NCBI GenBank assembly: GCA_955652925.1
Contig: CATPCO010000286.1
Span: forward strand, 1-5,827
Direction of reading: 5' to 3'
Length of the DNA stretch: 5,827 bases
Source of the DNA: an uncultured Xanthobacteraceae bacterium
GTDB taxonomy: Bacteria; Pseudomonadota; Alphaproteobacteria; Rhizobiales; Xanthobacteraceae
The translations under genes were made by a program, and so were the position numbers. Positions 1 to 5,110 of this stretch are shown here, one piece after another. Below the pieces are notes generated by a model. It made no database searches. It saw only the letters and a list, made by a program, of their open reading frames with translations, and had not been told where the DNA came from. The first letter of the stretch is position 1; each line of letters opens with the position of its first letter.

Positions 1-1232
1 GAGGTAAAGGCGGCAACAACTCGCTCAATCGCATCATCCATCGTGCCGGTTGGGACGATCTCATCGCAGATGAGCCGTCCCTCCGGGCTGTCGCATTCAA
101 GCCGCCGCTCATAAAGGATCGCCTGGCGCGCGATGCGATCCCCGGTAAAGCGCGGCATGCGCATGTTCGCCGCCCCCGGAATGATGCCCTCCTTGCGCGC
201 GGGCAAGGTCATGAAGGCATCGCGCTCGGCGAGTACATAGTCCATGACGAGCAGAAGCTGGCAATGACCGCCGATGGCGAAGCTCTCGAGCGCAGCAACC
301 CAAGGCTTCTCGATGGTGCCGCCGCCGAACTCATCCGGTGGCGGATCATCGGGCAGCGCCAGTCCCCGATAGAGCTTATTCACATAGCCGAGGTCGCGCT
401 GGAGAAACCACATGAACGGAATGCGGCCGTGGTAAAGATGCGTGAGATTGATGCCGGCGCCGAAAATGTGCCGCCCCTTGTATTTGGGATGCTCAACGGT
501 CGCCCCGCGCATGACCGCAATCTCGGAATGCGTATCGAGCAGCGCGAGATCGACACAGATCTCGCAGCCGTCAAGCGTGGTCTGATCTTCGGCATTGAGG
601 AAGCGCGGGTTGTTCTGGGTTACTATCACCGCCTTGCCGTGCCGGCGCACCGAGGCGCCGTTGAGCTCGACGGCCCCGTCGCGTTCGAGTTGAGGCAGCA
701 GTGCTTGCGCAGCTTCCCGCGGCAACAGCATGGCATGGCAGAGATGCCGTCCCGACGGGGGACGTGAAAGCACCGCGCAGACAAAAAGTCCCTGGTCGAT
801 CTCGAGACCGCTCTTGTTTTTCTGCGGCAGCCCATCTTCGGCGGCGATCTCCTGGACCGTGGGAACCAGACCGGGCACGACCGTGGCCGCGCGGACGGCG
901 AGGTCCTCTACCCGGATAAATCGCGAGCGCCTGGCGGTAAGGACGTCGTAGACTTCGCCCACATGCGAACGAAGGAAGCGCACACGTTGGGCGCGCGCTT
1001 CGTCCTGCAACACTCGGGCGGCCATTTCCTCGCGCTCGGTACGCGGTTTTTGCGGAAGTCTGCCGAGCAGGCGCTTGGACCTGAGCCAGTAGTCGGAGAA
1101 TGTTTTGCAGTCCTGCGAGAATTCGCTGGGTGCCGGCGGCCTTTGCTCAAGCCACAGGCCCACTTCATCCTGCGGGAGCCCCGCATTGATGAGGCACTCG
1201 GCCGCTGCCGCATCGCTGAGCACCGCAGTCAT
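1..1232 (-). CDS. DpgC-like cofactor-free acyl-CoA dioxygenase (crotonase superfamily), C-terminus off the left edge
   Basis: The frame runs open from an ATG at 1232 to the left edge, giving 410 residues. DpgC proteins are about 430 residues, so only a short C-terminal tail is missing. An in-frame TAG at 1256-1254 with no start codon between fixes this ATG as the first possible start. DpgC of glycopeptide antibiotic clusters converts 3,5-dihydroxyphenylacetyl-CoA and O2 to the arylglyoxylate and free CoA without metal or flavin. Residues 1 to about 190 form a helical-looking N-terminal region. The crotonase core follows, with HIFGAGINLTHLYHGRIPF (255-273), IEKPWVAALESFAIGGHCQ (307-325) and ARKEGIIPG (345-353). 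With a constant offset of 26 from the DpgC numbering I recall, E215, I261, L263, G322, Q325 and I350 match E189, I235, L237, G296, Q299 and I324 (active site, oxyanion hole, oxygen pocket). No DpgA, DpgB or DpgD partner is visible, so the substrate is unknown. A plain enoyl-CoA hydratase is less likely given the long N-terminal region and these motifs. Confidence 0.85.
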   Translation of the reverse strand, partial: MTAVLSDAAAAECLINAGLPQDEVGLWLEQRPPAPSEFSQDCKTFSDYWLRSKRLLGRLPQKPRTEREEMAARVLQDEARAQRVRFLRSHVGEVYDVLTARRSRFIRVEDLAVRAATVVPGLVPTVQEIAAEDGLPQKNKSGLEIDQGLFVCAVLSRPPSGRHLCHAMLLPREAAQALLPQLERDGAVELNGASVRRHGKAVIVTQNNPRFLNAEDQTTLDGCEICVDLALLDTHSEIAVMRGATVEHPKYKGRHIFGAGINLTHLYHGRIPFMWFLQRDLGYVNKLYRGLALPDDPPPDEFGGGTIEKPWVAALESFAIGGHCQLLLVMDYVLAERDAFMTLPARKEGIIPGAANMRMPRFTGDRIARQAILYERRLECDSPEGRLICDEIVPTGTMDDAIERVVAAFT

Positions 1233-1299
1233 GGGGTCCCGGTCACATCTCGCCTAGCGCACACGTTTCCCGCTATACACCGCTACGGGAGAAAACAAC
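1233..1299. promoter_or_regulatory. Divergent intergenic region between the DpgC-like gene and the thioesterase
   Basis: These 67 bp must hold the 5' signals of both divergent genes. For the plus-strand gene, GGGAG at 1287-1291 lies 8 nt before the ATG and is a good ribosome binding site. For the minus-strand gene the only purine stretch close by is GGGA, 4 nt before the ATG, which is weak. A TATAGC box on the minus strand (1277-1272) with TTGTTT at 1298-1293 is a poor sigma-70 candidate, since the spacer is only 15 nt. CGCTA occurs twice, 10 bp apart (from 1271 and from 1281), and may be chance. I see no convincing operator palindrome. Confidence 0.35.
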
Positions 1300-1713
1300 A
1301 TGAAGCCGAGCCTTCATCCAGGCGTCGAACGCACGAACCGCATCGTCATCGACGATAAGCGCACCATCAGCTTCATGGGCGAGGAGGCGCGCACCTATGC
1401 GACCCCGTCCATGATCTCCGACATCGAGTACACCTGCCGCAACCTCATCCTTGAACATGCGGACGCCGGCGAGGATTCGGTCGGCATGGAAGTTACGGTC
1501 AGGCATCTCGCGCCGACGCTCAAGGGAATGACCGCGGAGGTCACCGTGCGCATCACCGCAGTCGAGGGTCGCAAGGTCTCGTTTGAGGTTTCCGTGCGCG
1601 ACGAGCTCGATCAGGTTGGCGCCGGCAGCCACACGCGCTTCATTGTCGAAAAGGCGAAGACCCTCGAACGCCTTAAAGCCAAAGCCGAGCGTCTGGCCGC
1701 GCACAAACAGTAA
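1300..1713 (+). CDS. Hotdog-fold acyl-CoA thioesterase, FlK (fluoroacetyl-CoA thioesterase-like) family
   Basis: This 137-residue protein is predicted to be a cytosolic thioesterase that hydrolyses a short or activated acyl-CoA. The length and single hotdog domain (about residues 20-118) fit the FlK family. The Thr-Glu-His catalytic set of FlK (T42, E50, H76 as I recall) is matched by T35, E43 and H69 with identical spacing (8 and 26 residues). G62 and R113 fall where FlK has G69 and R120. The position of the FlK lid residue Phe36 is Glu29 here, so fluoroacetyl-CoA selectivity is not expected. The family pattern VGMEVTVRHLAPTLKGM (61-77) and the late RDELDQVGAGSHTRFIV (100-116) are clear. The C-terminal 20 residues are Lys/Ala/Glu rich and probably helical. 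The start has a good GGGAG ribosome binding site 8 nt upstream. The gene is divergent from the DpgC-like gene, suggesting a shared acyl-CoA pathway, and ends 25 bp from the convergent glk gene with no clear terminator between. The true acyl substrate cannot be read from sequence. Confidence 0.85.
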   Translation: MKPSLHPGVERTNRIVIDDKRTISFMGEEARTYATPSMISDIEYTCRNLILEHADAGEDSVGMEVTVRHLAPTLKGMTAEVTVRITAVEGRKVSFEVSVRDELDQVGAGSHTRFIVEKAKTLERLKAKAERLAAHKQ

Positions 1714-1738
1714 GGAGATGCACTCACGGCAGATGTGC

Positions 1739-2698
1739 TCACGCGCTTTTCGCCGCTGCGGGTGACGTCTCGCCCAATTGCGCGAGCGTTGCACAGCCCA
1801 CGAGGCCCGGCTGCTCGTAGGTGACGAGGTGCGTGGGGATCGACTTGAGCAGCGCCTCGTAAGGCGGGTGCGCTTCGAACGCGGCGCGGAATTGGGGATC
1901 ATCGAGCAGCGTGCCGAGGCCGTGTGCCACTCCGCCGGTAACATAGACGCCGCCAAGCGCCTTGAACGTGAGTGCGAGGTCCCCGGCGAAGCGCCCGAGC
2001 AGGCGCACGAACAAGCGCGTGATGGTCTGTGCCATCGGGTGACCGGCATGCGCCTCGGCAACGATGGGCTCGGGCGCCCGATACGCGGGTTTTGGGTCGA
2101 GCGCCCCTGCAAGCCGCACGAGGCCGGGGCCCGACAACACGGTTTCCGCGCTCACCCAACCGCATTGCTCGCGCAGACGCGCGAACACCGCTTCTTCGCC
2201 GGCCTCGTTCGGCCCGAACGAAGCATGCCCGCCTTCGCTCGCAACCACGTGCCAGCGGCCCTCGGCAGGAACGAGCGCAGCCACGCCAAGCCCAGTACCG
2301 GGGCCAAGCGCAACCTTCACGCCTTCGCGGCGCAGCGTGCAGTCTCCGAGCGGGCGCGTGTGCGCGGGGCCGAGCCGTGGCAGCGCCCAAGCAACGGCCT
2401 CGAAGTCATTCACAATGTGCAAGTGCGAAAACCCAAAGCGCTTGGCGAACTCAGTCCGGTGAAATCGCCAGGCGCGATTGGTCAGGGCGATCTCCTCGCC
2501 TTCGATCAGTCCGGCAACGGCCAACGTCGCCGCTTGCGGGCGCGCACCAGTCTTGTCGAGATACCGAACGACGGCCGCTTCGAGGTCGGGCACCGTGTCG
2601 TTCTCAATAATGAGGATGTGCTCGGGCCAGCCCGCGGAGTTGGCGAGCGCAAAGCGGCTTTTGCTGCCACCGATATCGGCGACGAGGGCACTCATCAC
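1739..2698 (-). CDS. glk: Glucokinase (bacterial Glk family, ATP-dependent)
   Basis: The product phosphorylates glucose to glucose 6-phosphate with ATP in the cytosol. The 319 residues fit the usual length of about 320 for the E. coli-type family. Motifs in order: ADIGGSKSRFAL (7-18, phosphate loop), LTNRAWRF (72-79), VNDFEAVAWALP (96-107), GPGTGLGVAALV (132-143), SEGGHASFGP (154-163), SAETVLSGPGLVRL (183-196) and a late GGVYVTGGVA. The glucose-binding set of E. coli Glk (N99, D100, E157, H160, E187) is matched by N97, D98, E155, H158 and E185 with a constant offset of 2. The usual DxGGTNxR is DIGGSKSR here, so Thr and Asn are replaced by Ser and Lys; the Lys is reminiscent of ROK-family kinases. 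The start is either GTG at 2698 or ATG at 2695. No strong ribosome binding site supports one over the other. The gene lies 94 bp downstream of a methyltransferase gene on the same strand and could be read through from it. Confidence 0.93.
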   Translation of the reverse strand: MMSALVADIGGSKSRFALANSAGWPEHILIIENDTVPDLEAAVVRYLDKTGARPQAATLAVAGLIEGEEIALTNRAWRFHRTEFAKRFGFSHLHIVNDFEAVAWALPRLGPAHTRPLGDCTLRREGVKVALGPGTGLGVAALVPAEGRWHVVASEGGHASFGPNEAGEEAVFARLREQCGWVSAETVLSGPGLVRLAGALDPKPAYRAPEPIVAEAHAGHPMAQTITRLFVRLLGRFAGDLALTFKALGGVYVTGGVAHGLGTLLDDPQFRAAFEAHPPYEALLKSIPTHLVTYEQPGLVGCATLAQLGETSPAAAKSA

Positions 2699-2792
2699 GG
2701 GTTACTCGAACACAACAACAATCTTTTTGGGCGGCGGTTGCACCACAAGCAAGAAGAATCGCGCAGTTGATGCGCCGGGCGCGGGTTAACAA
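2699..2792 (-). promoter_or_regulatory. Intergenic leader of glk
   Basis: This 94-bp gap follows the stop codon of the upstream methyltransferase gene and precedes glk. It has a small perfect inverted repeat GCGCA-GTTGA-TGCGC (2761-2775), but the sequence after it on the minus strand is only mildly T-rich, so a terminator is doubtful. CGGGTTA occurs at both ends (2698-2704 and 2782-2788) and is the same 7-mer as one arm of the palindrome at 3960-4005. Closer to glk, the minus strand holds an A5 run and a TTGTTGTTGTG stretch. No promoter boxes can be called with confidence. Confidence 0.25.
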
Positions 2793-3893
2793 TCAGCCCC
2801 AAATGTCCTGCGCCACTTCCACGATGGTGCGCAGCTTGGCCCACTGCGCCTCCTCTGCAAGCACGTTGCCCTCCTCGGTCGAGGCAAAGCCGCATTGCGG
2901 CGAGAGGCAGAGCTGATCGAGATCGACGTATCGGGCGGCCTCCTCGACACGGCGCTTGAGCGCATCCTTGGACTCAAGCTGTCCGGTCTTGGTGGTAACG
3001 AGGCCGAGCACGACCGTCTGGTCCTTGTGCATCCGGCGCAACGGTTCGAACGAGCCGGCGCGCTCGGTGTCATATTCCATGAAATAGCCGTGCACCTTGA
3101 TGCGATCGAACAGGACGTCGGCCACCGGGTCGTAGCCGCCCGTCCCCATATGGGTCGAACGGTAATTGCCGCGGCAGAGATGCATGGTGATGGTCATGTC
3201 GGACGGAATATCGGACATCGCGGTGTTGATGAGGTCGCCATAGTGCTCGGCCAGCTTTTGCGGATCGTCCCCGCGGCCGGCCTGGGTCTTGCGATAGTTC
3301 GGATCGCACAGCATGGCGATGAAGACTTCATCGAGCTGGAGGTAGCGGCAGCCCGCGTCCGCGAACGCACGCACCGCCTTTCGATAGGCGGCACCCAAAT
3401 CGGCAAAGAACTCTTCGAGATCGGGATAGATGGCCTCGCTGATCGGCCCGCGTCCGGAGCGGCCATAGAGCGCCGAAGGTGCCGGGATGGTGATTTTCGG
3501 CGTGCGCCCCGTGTGCGCCGCGACAAACTTGAAATGCGCGATCATGGGATGGCCGGAGAAACCGAGCTTGCCGACCACGCGCGCACCCTCGGCGCGTGTC
3601 TGCACGCCGGCAAAGGCGATGCCCTGATCCATGATGTAGCGTTCCACGCCGTCGAGCCCCCAAAGAAAATCGAGGTGCCACCACGAGCGGCGGAACTCAC
3701 CGTCCGTCACTGCGGACAGCCCAACCTCCTCCTGCATCCTGATGACATTGTCGATCTCGCGATCCTCTATCGCGGTGAGCTCGGCGGCGCTGATCTCGCC
3801 CTTTGCCCGTTTTTCCCGCGCGGCCTTCAAGGCAGGAGGGCGCAACAGGCTGCCCACATGGTCGGCACGGAAGGGCGGTTTTTTTCGTTGCAT
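2793..3893 (-). CDS. Core-MetE / YxjG-YxjH-like methyltransferase, paralogue A
   Basis: This 366-residue protein is equivalent to the catalytic C-terminal barrel of cobalamin-independent methionine synthase, without the N-terminal half of full-length MetE (about 750 residues). Family members are usually annotated as 5-methyltetrahydropteroyltriglutamate-homocysteine methyltransferase. The true methyl donor of this subfamily is often not folate, or is untested. The zinc site is intact: H238-x-C240 in TMHLCRGN, E273 in YFMEYDT and C334 in LSPQCGF. RADHVGSLLRP (9-19) and YLQLDE (184-189) are further signatures. It is a close paralogue of the next gene upstream, with 58 of the first 80 residues identical. 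The ATG at 3893 is supported by GGAG at 3905-3902, 8 nt upstream, and by an N-terminus aligned with the paralogue. Codons 3-5 contain seven A's in a row. A 111-bp gap with two inverted repeats separates it from the upstream gene, so it may have its own control. It acts in the cytosol; there is no signal peptide or membrane segment. Confidence 0.9.
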   Translation of the reverse strand: MQRKKPPFRADHVGSLLRPPALKAAREKRAKGEISAAELTAIEDREIDNVIRMQEEVGLSAVTDGEFRRSWWHLDFLWGLDGVERYIMDQGIAFAGVQTRAEGARVVGKLGFSGHPMIAHFKFVAAHTGRTPKITIPAPSALYGRSGRGPISEAIYPDLEEFFADLGAAYRKAVRAFADAGCRYLQLDEVFIAMLCDPNYRKTQAGRGDDPQKLAEHYGDLINTAMSDIPSDMTITMHLCRGNYRSTHMGTGGYDPVADVLFDRIKVHGYFMEYDTERAGSFEPLRRMHKDQTVVLGLVTTKTGQLESKDALKRRVEEAARYVDLDQLCLSPQCGFASTEEGNVLAEEAQWAKLRTIVEVAQDIWG

Positions 3894-3910
3894 TGACCTG
3901 GCTCCAATTG

Positions 3911-3928
3911 GACGACAGAGGAGTCGTC
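3911..3928 (-). repeat. Perfect 6-6-6 inverted repeat just upstream of paralogue A
   Basis: GACGAC, a 6-nt spacer and GTCGTC form a perfect inverted repeat. On the transcript it ends 5 nt before the GGAG ribosome binding site (3905-3902) of the methyltransferase gene starting at 3893. The loop region of the transcript contains CUCC, complementary to that GGAG. It could be an operator for a dimeric regulator, or an RNA hairpin affecting translation. It has no T-run and is not a terminator. Role is inference; the symmetry is seen directly. Confidence 0.45.
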
Positions 3929-3959
3929 GGGAGGATCAGCGACATCCGCCATCACTGAG

Positions 3960-4005
3960 AGGGCGGCGGGTTACGCGTCCGAAGGCGGCCGCTAACCCGC
4001 CCTAC
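3960..4005 (-). repeat. REP-like palindrome headed by GTAG, at the stop codon of paralogue B
   Basis: On the minus strand GTAG (4005-4002) is followed by GGCGGGTTA (4001-3993), a 19-nt loop and TAACCCGCC (3973-3965). This is a perfect 9-bp stem, or 11 bp if CGG at 3964-3966 is bulged. The loop contains CTTCGG (3984-3979), which in RNA is a UUCG tetraloop with its closing pair. A GTAG or GGAG tetranucleotide next to a palindrome is the described architecture of REP elements linked to RAYT transposases. The G of GTAG is the last base of the TAG stop of the upstream gene. There is no T-tract, so a standard intrinsic terminator is unlikely; transcript stabilisation or partial attenuation is possible. 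No RAYT gene is in the window. Confidence 0.6.
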
Positions 4006-5108
4006 TAACCCCAGACCTCTTCAGCAAGCTCGACGATCATCTCAAGCTTCGCCCATTGCTCGTCCTCGGTAAGGATATTTCCCTCTTCGCTCGAGGCAAA
4101 GCCGCATTGCGGGGAAAGACACAGCTGGTCGAGGGAGATGAAGTTGGTGGCCTCGTCGATGCGACGTTTGATCTCATCCTTCGATTCAAGCGCTCCGCGC
4201 TTTGAAGTGACGAGGCCGAGCACCACGACCTTGCTCCTGGGCACCAAGCGCAGCGGCTCGAAGCCACCGGCGCGCGCTGTATCGTATTCCATGAAATAGG
4301 CGTTGATGTTGACTTCATTGAACAAAATTTCGGCGACCGGCTCATAGCCGCCCGAGGCAACGAAACTCGACCTGAAATTGCCGCGGCACAGATGCATGGT
4401 GACGGCCATGTCGTCCGGCAGGTCGGAAATCGCGGTATTGATCATGCCCGCATAGACATGCGGCAACGCCTGCGGATCCTCCCCGCGATTGGCGACGACC
4501 TCGCGCAGCTTGGGATCGCAAAGATAGGTGAAATTCACTTCATCCAGCTGGAGATAGCGGCAGCCTGCCTCCGCAAAGGCACGGGTCGCCTTGCGATAGC
4601 TATTGCCGAGATCGCGATAGAAATCATCCATGACAGGATAGATTGATTCCGGCACCGCATCGCGGCCATAGCGGAAATGGAGCGATGATGGCGAAGGTAT
4701 CGTCATTTTCGCCATGCGTTTGGTATGCGACTGCACGAATTTGAAATGCTCGATCATGGGATGGCCGGTAAAAGCGCCGAGCTTTCCGGCGACGCGCAGC
4801 ATCATGGGCCTGGGCTGTACCCCCTCGAACTTGATCTTGCGCTCTCCCAAATAAGCTTCAACCCCGTCGAGCTTGCCGAGAAAATCGTAGTTCCAGAACG
4901 CGCGCCGGAACTCTCCGTCGGTAACCGCCTGTAGCCCGATCTCCTCTTGTTTCCGGATCGCCTTCTCGATCTCGCGGTCCTCGATCTGCTCGAGGTCGTG
5001 CGCGCTGACCTCGCCCTGTTCGCGCTTGGCCCGCGCTTGCTTGAGCGCGGTCGGCCGCAACAGGCTTCCCACGTGATCCGCGCGAAACGGCGGCTTCTTG
5101 CGCTGCAT
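4005..5108 (-). CDS. Core-MetE / YxjG-YxjH-like methyltransferase, paralogue B
   Basis: This 367-residue single-barrel methyltransferase belongs to the MetE C-terminal family and is the same type as its downstream neighbour. The zinc ligands expected to bind and activate the thiol acceptor are all present: H239-x-C241 in TMHLCRGN, E274 in YFMEYDT and C335 in LSPQCGF. YLQLDE (185-190) and RADHVGSLLRP (9-19) are shared with paralogue A. The first 19 residues of A and B are identical, yet 13 of those 19 codons differ, all at the third base, so the duplication is old and kept under selection. The ATG at 5108 lies 2 nt after the TAG stop of the upstream gene, with GGAG inside that gene 11 nt before the start, so translation is probably coupled. 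The known role of relatives is methyl transfer to homocysteine to form methionine. The substrate pair here is not shown by sequence. The region between about residues 75 and 155, covering the barrel loops after FWNYDFLGKL, differs most from A and may set donor specificity. Confidence 0.9.
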   Translation of the reverse strand: MQRKKPPFRADHVGSLLRPTALKQARAKREQGEVSAHDLEQIEDREIEKAIRKQEEIGLQAVTDGEFRRAFWNYDFLGKLDGVEAYLGERKIKFEGVQPRPMMLRVAGKLGAFTGHPMIEHFKFVQSHTKRMAKMTIPSPSSLHFRYGRDAVPESIYPVMDDFYRDLGNSYRKATRAFAEAGCRYLQLDEVNFTYLCDPKLREVVANRGEDPQALPHVYAGMINTAISDLPDDMAVTMHLCRGNFRSSFVASGGYEPVAEILFNEVNINAYFMEYDTARAGGFEPLRLVPRSKVVVLGLVTSKRGALESKDEIKRRIDEATNFISLDQLCLSPQCGFASSEEGNILTEDEQWAKLEMIVELAEEVWG

Positions 5109-5110
5109 AG

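Noticed and set aside
264..767. A 167-codon plus-strand frame
   Set aside because: It is antisense to the DpgC-like gene, whose motifs and active-site spacing are convincing.
1714..1738. Possible bidirectional terminator between the thioesterase and glk
   Set aside because: The 25-bp gap shows only a 4-bp GCAC/GTGC match with a long loop and no T or A tract.
1273..2112. A 279-codon minus-strand frame across the thioesterase and the 3' half of glk
   Set aside because: It overlaps two well-supported genes in other frames, and its product is low-complexity Arg/Ser-rich at the N-terminus with no recognisable domain.
1778..2770. A 330-codon plus-strand open frame opposite glk
   Set aside because: It lies fully antisense to a clear glucokinase, has an Arg/His/Ala-rich composition typical of antisense GC-rich frames and shows no family motif.
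2761..2785. Possible intrinsic terminator after paralogue A
   Set aside because: The stem GCGCA/TGCGC is only 5 bp and is not followed by a real T-run on the minus strand.
2895..3896. A 333-codon plus-strand open frame opposite paralogue A
   Set aside because: It is the antisense shadow of a gene with an intact zinc site and paralogue support. A similar but fragmented frame appears opposite paralogue B.
3985..3992. The 8-bp palindrome GCGGCCGC
   Set aside because: It is a restriction-site-like palindrome inside the loop of the REP-like element and needs no separate explanation in GC-rich DNA.
3894..4004. A SAM riboswitch ahead of paralogue A, since B. subtilis yxjG/yxjH are S-box controlled
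   Set aside because: The gap is accounted for by a REP-like palindrome and a simple inverted repeat. I could not recognise S-box or SAM-II core motifs by eye; a covariance-model search would decide.
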